A DNA stretch of 64,000 nt, taken from assembly GCA_016712315.1 (NCBI GenBank), contig JADJRG010000022.1, positions 1 through 64,000 of the forward strand, given 5' to 3'. A program made the translations under genes and the position numbers. Source of the stretch: Nannocystis sp. Lineage in GTDB: Bacteria; Myxococcota_A; Polyangia; Nannocystales; Nannocystaceae. Below, one piece after another: positions 10,750 to 17,538 of this stretch. How positions within the stretch are numbered: position 1 is the first letter of the stretch; each line of letters starts with the position of its first letter. Under the pieces are notes generated by a model. That model worked only from the letters and a program-made list of their open reading frames with translations, did no database searches and was not told the DNA's origin.

Positions 10750-11435
10750 CACCCGCATCCAGAAACGCGCTCATCCTCGCCACCACCGGCTCCGTCGCCG
10801 CGCTGGGTTGGTACCTCCAACAGCGGCGAACAAGCGCACGACCCCAGCCCCTGCACAGCGCTCGTACGATCCCGATCATCACAGAAACCATCGACCTGGG
10901 CACGGCGGAGCAGGTGCTCATGGCCATGGAGCGGATCCCTAGCGACGACGAGCTCACCCTCCTGCTGCATACCGCGGGCGGCAGCGTCGCCGCGTGTGTC
11001 ATGATCGCGACCGCGCTGCGGCGCTTCGAGCGCAGCACGGCGATCGTTCCCTACCTCGCGCTCAGCGGCGGCACCCTCATCGCCCTCAACGCCCAGAGCC
11101 TCCAGATGGGCAAGGACGCGGCCCTCTCCGCCGTCGATCCCGTGCTGGACGGCGTTCGTGTGCGACACCTGAGCAAGGCGAGCCACGAACGCTCCGCGTC
11201 CGCTGCCGAGTATGACCGGGCCATGCGCGCATATCTGCGCCACACCATCGACCGTCGGATCCCCCACACGTCGGCCGATCACCGCGGTGAGGTCATGAAG
11301 GTCTTTTATGGCGAGAACGCGCCGCACGAGTGGCCGATTCTTCGCATCGACATGGAGATGATGGGGATCAGCGTATCTGACCCTCACCCGATGTGGGGAC
11401 AGATCGTCGAAGAGATCCGAGGGAGGGGGCGATGA
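10746..11435 (+). CDS. SDH/Clp-fold serine protease-like protein with N-terminal membrane segment
   Basis: 229 aa, ATGA-overlapped at both ends. Residues 8-25 are a membrane segment or uncleaved signal (ALILATTGSVAALGWYL). The body resembles the serine dehydrogenase proteinase/SppA branch of the ClpP-crotonase fold. It has an oxyanion-loop HTAGGSVAA, where the family has HTPGG, and the nucleophile region YLALSGGTLIALNA, where the Ser of LSGG is the candidate catalytic residue. Then comes MGKDAALSAVDPVL, which matches the family's MG-x-x-A-x-LGP/VDP turn. It is probably an N-terminally anchored protease that processes a membrane or particle protein of the same element. Confidence 0.75.
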   Translation: MTPASRNALILATTGSVAALGWYLQQRRTSARPQPLHSARTIPIITETIDLGTAEQVLMAMERIPSDDELTLLLHTAGGSVAACVMIATALRRFERSTAIVPYLALSGGTLIALNAQSLQMGKDAALSAVDPVLDGVRVRHLSKASHERSASAAEYDRAMRAYLRHTIDRRIPHTSADHRGEVMKVFYGENAPHEWPILRIDMEMMGISVSDPHPMWGQIVEEIRGRGR

Positions 11436-11720
11436 GCCTCGAGCTACCGCTCCTCATCGGCCCCAGGCACACCCTCGGCGCCTTCGTGCTTATGCGCGGC
11501 GAGACCCTGCTGGAGACGATCGAGCCCGGCATGGCCGCCGTGTTCTGCCTGCTCAGCGGCGGCGCCTCGATCTCGCGGCCCCGCGCTTAGCGCGACCGCC
11601 AGCCTGCACATCCATGCCCAACCCGGTCAACCCGTCGTTCTCAGCGATCCAGGGGTCTATTGCATCATCGCTAAACAACACACCGTCGGCGCGCGCGCCG
11701 TTCGGCTCAAGAAAGGCTAG
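11432..11720 (+). CDS. Small beta-rich protein of unknown function (one frameshift)
   Basis: About 95 aa when the 11432 frame (MSLELPLLIGPRHTLGAFVL) is joined near 11570 to the frame that reads SATASLHIHAQPGQPVVL and stops at 11718-11720. Without the shift the product would be 52 aa with a stop at 11588. The joined product is almost all beta strand with alternating hydrophobics and lacks Cys and membrane helices. It lies between the Clp-fold protease (ATGA overlap) and the large repeat protein (3-nt gap). No family is recognised. Confidence 0.45.
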
Positions 11721-11723
11721 GAG

Positions 11724-13787
11724 ATGGCACAACAAGCACAACCGGCGCAAGCCGCTCAACCCGAAGACGAACTCACAGCGGCGCTGCCGGGGTTTTTAAA
11801 GCCCTACGCCGGTCTGGCCCGCCTGGGTCTAGGGGTCGCCGCACGTTACTTTTACCAGGTCGAGCAGGCGTGCGCGGCCGAGGCCCGCCTTGGACGGCCG
11901 CTCACGTTCACGGAGCGGCTATCGCTGCCGAAGCTACGCGATATCATCACAGAAGAGGTCTGCAAGGCGCCGTCCACAGCAATGCCCGGCGAACCCGGCG
12001 ATCTCGTGGACTTGCTGCGCTCGCGTATCAGCCCCGAAGAGCTCGCGGTCTTCATGTCCGCCGCCGGAGCGCCGATCCCGCAGCCCCCCGCACCTGAACG
12101 CCAACCAGTAGAGGCCGCCAACATGCCCCCACAAGCGCCCCATCCACAGGATCTCGCAGCTTTCCTCGAGCGCTTCGGCCCCCTTTTCGCGGGGCCCCAG
12201 CCACAGGCCCAGGCCCAGGCCCAGGCCCAGCCACCACAGCCTCAGCCTCACCCACAGCCACACCCACAGCCGCAACCCCGGCCACAGCCAAGCGCGGCTG
12301 CGCCCCACCGCAACAGCCAGCTCTCGGAGTTGCGGGAGGCGATCGCTCGGAACTGCCCACCCCGAACCGGCGTCGCGCCTCAAGTCCCCATGCATCAGCC
12401 CGCGGATCCCTACCCACCGCACCAGCACCAGTACGCGCCCCCACCGCACCAGCACGCCTACGCGCCCCCGGACGCCTACGCGCCCCCACCGCACCAGCAC
12501 GCCTACGCGCCCTCGCCGCCCCCGCACGCATACGCGCCCCCGCCGCCCCCGCACACGTACGCGCCCCAGCCGCCCCCCCACGCGTACGCACCCCAGCCGC
12601 CCCCGCACACGTACGCGCCCCCGCCGCCCCCGCACACGTACGAACCCCTGCCGCCTGCGTACCAGTACGCGCCTCCGCCGCCCGCGTACCAGTACGCGCC
12701 CCAGTACGCGCCCCAGTACGCGCCCCAGTATCCCACCTACCAGGACGCGCCCTCGTACGCGGCCCCGCAACTACAGCACCAGCCTCAACGCTACGCTCGG
12801 AACCACTTCCACCCGCCGCAGCAGAGCGCGCCGGCCCCCGAGCCCTCCTCACCGCCGGCCCAGCGCCAGCCACCGCCCCCCTTGCCGCGCCGCTCGCCGC
12901 TCGCGGCCCCGCAGGCGGTCACGGGCCTCACCGAGGCAGTGGCTGGACTTCATGCACGGGTCGCCGACCTCGAGGAGCGCTCGAGCCGGCTCGAAAACAC
13001 GGTTGGGCAGCTCCTTTCGATGCTCACCGCGGCTCTCGAAGAACAGGCCCGCGCCGGGAAGGTCGCGGCTGCGGAGACGAACGACGTCGACAACGGGAAG
13101 GTCGCGGCTGCGGAGACGAACGACGTCGACAACGGGAAGGTCGCGGCTGCTCCGGCAAGCGGCGAGCAAAAGGCTGCGACCACCGTCGAGGCGCTCGACG
13201 TCGACGACGGTAAGATCGCGGCTTCTCCGGCAAGCGGCGAGCAAGGGGCAACGACCGCCACGGATGCGCTCGATGAAGAGGTCGCGGCTGCTCCGGCAAG
13301 CGGCGAGCAAGAGGCAACGACCGCCACGGAGGCGCTCGACGAGGAGGTCGCGGCTTCTCCGGCAAGCGGCGAGCAAGAGGCAACGACCGCCACGGAGGCG
13401 CTCGACGAAGAGGTCGCGGCTGCTCCGGCAAGCGGCGAGCAAGAGGCTGCGACCGCCACGGAGGCGCTCGACGTCGACGACGACGACAGCGACGAGCATG
13501 GCGGCCGCGAGCAGGATACCACCCCGACAAGCGACCACGATGGTGGAGCTGACGCCAGCGACGCCGATCGTGACCTACCTGCTGCCACGGCAGACGAGCA
13601 AAGCGCCGACCACAACGAAGTGCGGGCAGCCGCTCCCACGACCGATCAAAAGGTCGAGGATCTGATCGCGCCCCTCCGAGATGTCACGGAGCTCTACGGT
13701 CGCCGCCTCGCGGCCATGGAGCAGTCCGTGGCGACCGTTGTCACCGCCATCCCACTCTTGATGAAGCAAGCACAGGTCCAGCGATGA
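11724..13787 (+). CDS. Large Pro/Tyr-rich and repeat-rich coiled-coil protein
   Basis: 687 aa. Residues 1-130 are a helical globular domain. Residues 155-385 are low complexity: a QAQAQ/HPQPHPQ stretch, then many YAPPPPPH-type repeats. Residues 400-435 form a coiled coil (VAGLHARVADLEERSSRLEN). Residues 445-590 contain acidic tandem repeats of the type EVAAAPASGEQEATTATEALD. The C-terminus returns to a helix (LYGRRLAAMEQSVATVVTAI). Such an architecture suits an extended tether or fibre-like linker between two assembly domains. The stop overlaps the ParA-like start as ATGA. This gene is intact, unlike its upstream neighbours. Confidence 0.65.
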   Translation: MAQQAQPAQAAQPEDELTAALPGFLKPYAGLARLGLGVAARYFYQVEQACAAEARLGRPLTFTERLSLPKLRDIITEEVCKAPSTAMPGEPGDLVDLLRSRISPEELAVFMSAAGAPIPQPPAPERQPVEAANMPPQAPHPQDLAAFLERFGPLFAGPQPQAQAQAQAQPPQPQPHPQPHPQPQPRPQPSAAAPHRNSQLSELREAIARNCPPRTGVAPQVPMHQPADPYPPHQHQYAPPPHQHAYAPPDAYAPPPHQHAYAPSPPPHAYAPPPPPHTYAPQPPPHAYAPQPPPHTYAPPPPPHTYEPLPPAYQYAPPPPAYQYAPQYAPQYAPQYPTYQDAPSYAAPQLQHQPQRYARNHFHPPQQSAPAPEPSSPPAQRQPPPPLPRRSPLAAPQAVTGLTEAVAGLHARVADLEERSSRLENTVGQLLSMLTAALEEQARAGKVAAAETNDVDNGKVAAAETNDVDNGKVAAAPASGEQKAATTVEALDVDDGKIAASPASGEQGATTATDALDEEVAAAPASGEQEATTATEALDEEVAASPASGEQEATTATEALDEEVAAAPASGEQEAATATEALDVDDDDSDEHGGREQDTTPTSDHDGGADASDADRDLPAATADEQSADHNEVRAAAPTTDQKVEDLIAPLRDVTELYGRRLAAMEQSVATVVTAIPLLMKQAQVQR
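13056..13480 (+). repeat. In-frame tandem repeats inside the 11724 gene
   Basis: Two adjacent 39-nt units (13056-13094 and 13095-13133) encode GKVAAAETNDVDN. Roughly five degenerate 66-nt units from about 13139 encode [EK][VI]AA[AS]PASGEQ followed by ATTATEALD. All unit lengths are multiples of three, so copy-number change would lengthen the acidic spacer without breaking the protein. Near-identity between adjacent units implies recent expansion by slippage. Confidence 0.85.
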
Positions 13788-14449
13788 TCATCTCAGTCCA
13801 CAACACCAAGGGCGGCGTCGGAACCACGGCGCTCGTACGACACCTCACCCACCTCGCCACCTCACGCGGCTGGCGTGTACATACACGATCGCCGACGAGC
13901 GCCGACGATCCCATCGACGCCGATCTCATCCTCATCGATGGCCCCGGCGGCGGTGAGCTCGCGGCCGACGTCACGATCATCCCGATCTCGTCCAAGCTCG
14001 CACACCTCCACGCGGACGCCCTGGCGGACGGGCTTCGCGGCCTTGTCATTTACCTCCCCAACACGGGCTACAAGCTCTCTGAGCTGGCCCCTCACCTCAA
14101 CGTGGCCGTCGCGGAGGGGATCCCCTACAGCAACGCGATCGCCCACGCCGCCGAGTATGAGCGTGTGATCTGGGAAGACCCCGAGCTGCGCCACACGCCC
14201 GGAGCCGAGGCCCTCCTCCGGAGCCTCAACGACGTGCTCCGCCTAGCTGGCCTCGACGACAAGCGGGCGCACCCCGACCCCGCCTCCCCCCCGGCGGCCG
14301 CACCCCCTGCTGTTCAGGCCGCAAAACCGTCGACCTCTGACACCAAGGATCTCGACCACACCCTCGTGCAGAGCACTCACGAGAAGCTCCGCGCGCGCCT
14401 CTCAGCCGACGAGCGCCGCGCCCTCGCCGCCCTGTTGCTCGAGGCCTAA
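13784..14449 (+). CDS. ParA/MinD-like ATPase
   Basis: 221 aa, shorter than a typical chromosomal ParA. The N-terminus has the deviant Walker A of the family (HNTKGGVGTTALVRHL). Motif A' is present as ADLILIDGPGGG, and VTIIPISS occupies the place of the strand after it. The second half is shortened and ends in a Pro/Ala linker and a helical tail (SADERRALAALLLEA). It probably binds ATP and dimerises to position or partition the element or its product. No adjacent ParB or clear centromere repeat is visible. ATGA overlap with the repeat protein upstream suggests the two act together. Confidence 0.75.
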   Translation: MIISVHNTKGGVGTTALVRHLTHLATSRGWRVHTRSPTSADDPIDADLILIDGPGGGELAADVTIIPISSKLAHLHADALADGLRGLVIYLPNTGYKLSELAPHLNVAVAEGIPYSNAIAHAAEYERVIWEDPELRHTPGAEALLRSLNDVLRLAGLDDKRAHPDPASPPAAAPPAVQAAKPSTSDTKDLDHTLVQSTHEKLRARLSADERRALAALLLEA

Positions 14450-14453
14450 ACCC

Positions 14454-15059
14454 ATGTCCGCCCCACCATCGATCCCCCGCGTCGCCGCTGGCCTCGCGCT
14501 CGGCTACGTCACCCTGCTCGAGGCAGCGGCCGCCGTGATCCGCTATCGCGAGCGCGTGGCGGCCTTCGATCTCGCCGCCGATCGAGCCACCGCGCTCGGT
14601 CGGCAGCTCGTCGTCATCGGCGACCCTGACGCGGGCCTTCACACCCGGATCATCCGCGCCTACGGCTGCGGGGATGTTTGTGTGGACATCAACGGCTGTC
14701 CCAAGTGCCCGGTGTCCATCGTCGCCGACATCACCCGCGGAAAGATCCCCAACATCGCCGACGACTCCGCCGTGGTCTTCGTCTCCTGCGTGCTCGAGTA
14801 CGTCGAGGATCTCCACGGCGCGCTCGCCGAGATCGCCAGGATCGCCGGCAGCCCCGACAACCTCTTCATCGTCAACGTGCAGCCCTGGACCCTCACCGCG
14901 CGTCTTTACCCTGGAGCGCGCTGGCGCGGCAGCATCGCCGCCCAGGGCGGAGAGCAGGTCGTCAAAATGCGCGCCGTCGGCCTCGACGAGAAGCTGCTCG
15001 CCGCCGCGGCGCTCGGCCTCGCCATGGCGGCGCTCTTCTGGCCACGAGGTCGCTCATGA
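14454..15059 (+). CDS. Methyltransferase-fold-like membrane protein
   Basis: 201 aa. Hydrophobic segments at both ends (VAAGLALGYVTLLEAAAAV and AAAALGLAMAALFW) flank a soluble core. The core looks like a class I SAM-methyltransferase half: LVVIGDPDAG, then VADITRGKIPNIADDSAVVF and SCVLEYVEDLHGALAEIARI, the usual 'D...h.P...fD.v......hEHl.d....l.ei' progression. The glycine-rich SAM loop is atypical, so catalysis is uncertain. A CGDVCVDINGCPKC stretch has four Cys and may bind metal. The stop overlaps the next small gene as ATGA. Confidence 0.5.
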   Translation: MSAPPSIPRVAAGLALGYVTLLEAAAAVIRYRERVAAFDLAADRATALGRQLVVIGDPDAGLHTRIIRAYGCGDVCVDINGCPKCPVSIVADITRGKIPNIADDSAVVFVSCVLEYVEDLHGALAEIARIAGSPDNLFIVNVQPWTLTARLYPGARWRGSIAAQGGEQVVKMRAVGLDEKLLAAAALGLAMAALFWPRGRS

Positions 15060-15256
15060 GCACCCATACCCTCCACGATCCCGTCGTCGACAAGACCCGC
15101 CACGACACCCTGAGCGACCAGCTCCGCCAGTCTCGCGCGGATCTCCACCGCCTCGGCATCGCCGACCAGAACCGAGCCCTCATCTTCGCCGCGATCAGCG
15201 GCGCCGTCGGGATCGCCATCGGGATCGGCGTCGGCGTCTCGATCCGCCGCAAGTAA
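15056..15256 (+). CDS. Small single-pass membrane protein
   Basis: 66 aa. A charged N-terminal half (DKTRHDTLSDQLRQSRADL) is followed by a single transmembrane helix (IFAAISGAVGIAIGIGVGV) and a basic SIRRK end, which predicts the N-terminus outside and a cytosolic C-terminal clamp. The GxxxG-like glycine pattern in the helix favours helix packing. The segment LGIADQNRAL just before the helix reappears as GIADQNRAL at 19,109-19,140 in the remnant zone. Function unknown. Confidence 0.6.
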   Translation: MSTHTLHDPVVDKTRHDTLSDQLRQSRADLHRLGIADQNRALIFAAISGAVGIAIGIGVGVSIRRK

Positions 15257-15286
15257 CCCAACGCAGCAACGCAGCACGGAGTCATC

Positions 15287-15730
15287 ATGAACACCACCCC
15301 CTTTCTCGCAGCCTTCACCGCCTCCCAGGAGCTCATCGGCCAGACCGCCTCCGCCGCCAACAGCGACCACCTCGCGGGCTTGTGGCGCAACTTCGCGGCC
15401 GCTCTGCGGCAGCTCCAAGAGCTGATCCTGCTGCCCGCCGACGTGCAACTCCAGGCGCAGCAGTGGCTCGTCATCGCCACCGACGCCGAGAAGGCCCTTC
15501 AAGAGCGCCAGTACGACATCGCCCAGCGATACATCGACGCCCTCGCTCCCGCACGCAGCGTCGAGCCGGGCCCGTCGAAATGGTCCGGTGTCTCACCCCA
15601 CCTGATCCAGATGCAGGAAGCCGCGCGTCACCGCGATCGACGCCTGCTCGCCGCCGCCGCCGCCCTCGCGCTGCTGGCCACCATCGCGGCGCTCTTCACA
15701 CGCTCTCGCCAGGTCGGAGGCCGAGGCTGA
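15287..15730 (+). CDS. Small protein with C-terminal transmembrane helix
   Basis: 147 aa with a GGAG ribosome site 9 nt before the ATG. The first 110 residues are helical (LWRNFAAALRQLQELILLPADV), and the C-terminus has one membrane helix (LLAAAAALALLATIAALF) followed by a basic tail. This tail-anchored layout is shared with the M23-like protein and the next gene. No homologous family is recognised. The stop overlaps the next ATG by one base (TGATG). Confidence 0.6.
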   Translation: MNTTPFLAAFTASQELIGQTASAANSDHLAGLWRNFAAALRQLQELILLPADVQLQAQQWLVIATDAEKALQERQYDIAQRYIDALAPARSVEPGPSKWSGVSPHLIQMQEAARHRDRRLLAAAAALALLATIAALFTRSRQVGGRG

Positions 15731-16419
15731 TGGCCGCCCTCCCCAACGTGCTGAAGCGCGTCGAGCTCGTCCTCGACGACGCTCGCCTGCTCAGCCGCCT
15801 CCTCGCCGCGATCCGCCACGGCGAGCTGGCCCTCGGCGCCGCCGACCCCAGCGCGCTCAGCCTCGCCGTCTCCCACCTCGATGTCCTCTCACGCGAGCTC
15901 GAGATCATCTTCACCAGCCCGCTCTTCGCAGGCGCCCTCGCACGCCCAGAGACCGTCGGCACCGTCGCCCTCAGCCGCGCCTACATCAAACGCCTGCGCG
16001 AAGCCCCACGCGAAGCCCTGGAGCCCTTGCCGGGCGCCCCCACGCTCCCCGAAGGTGTCGGCCAAGCTCGCGGGTACGCATGGGCCGAGCAGATCGCCCG
16101 CACTCTCGCCGCGGCGCGCAAGAGCGACTGGGCGGAGCTTCAGCGCCTCCGGGCCCTCAACGAAGCCGCCCTTTTGGTCATGTTCTTCGGCCCCCTGGGG
16201 CTCGCCCTCTCCATCGAATCGCTCGCGCGCCACTACCCCGAGCTCGCCCCTTTCGCCGAGGCCCTCAACCTCCGCGAGCTCCGCAACTATGTCGAGGAAG
16301 CGCAAGAGAAGGCCAAGAAGCGCGCCTCCACGATCGCCACCGTCGCCCTCATCGCCGGCGGCGTCACCGCGACAGCCCTCGTCAGCGCCTTCGCATTCCG
16401 GCTAGCCCGCCGCGCCTGA
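15730..16419 (+). CDS. Helical protein with C-terminal membrane segments, unknown
   Basis: 229 aa, all-alpha. Residues 1-130 are amphipathic helices. Residues 148-165 (ALLVMFFGPLGLALSIESL) are a first hydrophobic segment. The C-terminus holds a clear membrane helix (ATVALIAGGVTATALVSAFAF) ending in RLARRA. The lysine-rich stretch EEAQEKAKKR precedes that helix. It is translationally coupled to the preceding small membrane protein. It belongs to the run of four consecutive membrane proteins that marks this part of the element. Confidence 0.6.
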   Translation: MAALPNVLKRVELVLDDARLLSRLLAAIRHGELALGAADPSALSLAVSHLDVLSRELEIIFTSPLFAGALARPETVGTVALSRAYIKRLREAPREALEPLPGAPTLPEGVGQARGYAWAEQIARTLAAARKSDWAELQRLRALNEAALLVMFFGPLGLALSIESLARHYPELAPFAEALNLRELRNYVEEAQEKAKKRASTIATVALIAGGVTATALVSAFAFRLARRA

Positions 16420-16436
16420 TCACCGCGGAGAACACG

Positions 16437-17504
16437 ATGCATCTCCGATCCTCCGCGGCGATCTTCGAGGCCACCGTCAACGCCCTCGCCGCGCGCTACT
16501 CGCCCGAGCAGGTCGATCGAGTGATCACCACCCACCGCGCGCGCCTACTTCGCCTCATCGAGCAATCCCTACAAGAGCAGCGCGCCCGACGGGGCAGGGG
16601 AGCGCCGCGCCCCTGGTGGCAGCGCACCCCCGGCCTCCCGCGCGCGGACAGCTCCGCCCTCCAGCACGAAGCCCGCTCGATCCTCACGGCCGTCCGCGCC
16701 TATCTCTACGATCCCGAGTGGGGCCTGCTCGACGAAGACAACGCCGCCGCCACCATCCACGAGGCCATCGTCCCGCACTGGCCCCTCGACGACGCCGAGC
16801 GCCTGATCCAAGCCGTCGCCGACCTCGACGGCGGCCTACGCGACGAAGACTCTTTTTTAGAAGAACTCACCGCCGCCCTCCGCGACGGCCACGCCCCCGA
16901 GCTCGAGATCCACACCATCGATCCCGACACCGCCTGCGACTTCGTCGCCCGCCACCACCGCCACCTGCCCGACTGCAACCGACGCGGCCTGCTCCACGCC
17001 CTCGCCGCACGTTGGCGCGGCCAGATCGCCGCCGTAGCCCTCGCAGGCGCCCCCACCGGCCGCTGGGGCCGCGCCACCGACTGCCCCCCCGAAGGCACCC
17101 TCGAAATCACCCGCGTCGCCAGCCGCGCCGGCCTCCGCCGCTACGACCGCAAGGGCCGCGACGTCCCCGTAAACGCCGCCTCCGCCCTCGTCGCCCATCT
17201 CATCGACCTCCTGCCCACCAGCGGCCGAGGCGCCCCCGGCTGCCGCCTCATCACCTACCAGCTCACCTCCGAAGACGGCGCCATCTACCGCGCCCTCGTC
17301 GCCAAGGGCCTACGCCCCGTCGCTCTCAGCCGCCACACCCAAGCCGGAGGCGCCCGCACCCGCGTCGCCCTCCCCGGCGACAAGATCCGCTGGGAAGCCG
17401 GCCCGGCGGCCGCCCCCCCCGATTGGAGCCTCCTCCAACCCTCCCACCGCCCAGGCGCTCAAGCCGCCTACGCCGCCTTCACCGCCCGTCGTCCTCCCCG
17501 ATAA
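16437..17504 (+). CDS. XF1762/GNAT-like protein with the shared N-terminal module
   Basis: 355 aa, preceded by GGAG. The first ~45 residues are the element's recurrent N-terminal module (AAIFEATVNALAARYSPEQV, then ITTHRARLLRLIEQ). The C-terminal half matches the phage-associated XF1762 acetyltransferase-like pattern: CDFVARHHRHLPD, GQIAAVALAGAPTGR, then TLEITRVAS and a closing CRLITYQLTSEDGAIYRAL. That is the strand-helix order of GNATs, although the canonical acetyl-CoA P-loop is not clear. It could acetylate a protein of the element or host. Carrying the module on a likely enzyme supports a targeting role for the module. Confidence 0.6.
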   Translation: MHLRSSAAIFEATVNALAARYSPEQVDRVITTHRARLLRLIEQSLQEQRARRGRGAPRPWWQRTPGLPRADSSALQHEARSILTAVRAYLYDPEWGLLDEDNAAATIHEAIVPHWPLDDAERLIQAVADLDGGLRDEDSFLEELTAALRDGHAPELEIHTIDPDTACDFVARHHRHLPDCNRRGLLHALAARWRGQIAAVALAGAPTGRWGRATDCPPEGTLEITRVASRAGLRRYDRKGRDVPVNAASALVAHLIDLLPTSGRGAPGCRLITYQLTSEDGAIYRALVAKGLRPVALSRHTQAGGARTRVALPGDKIRWEAGPAAAPPDWSLLQPSHRPGAQAAYAAFTARRPPR

Positions 17505-17538
17505 CCGTCCCCAACAACCTGCCCCAAGAGACACTACC

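Noticed and set aside
12400..12770. Possible CRISPR-like or minisatellite array in the GTACGCGCCCC-rich stretch
   Set aside because: Repeats are irregular, in frame and encode YAPP-type peptide repeats inside an intact gene. There are no unique spacers of constant length.
13784..14449. Plasmid parABS locus
   Set aside because: Only a short ParA-like protein is present. No ParB-like gene, replication initiator or iterons are seen.
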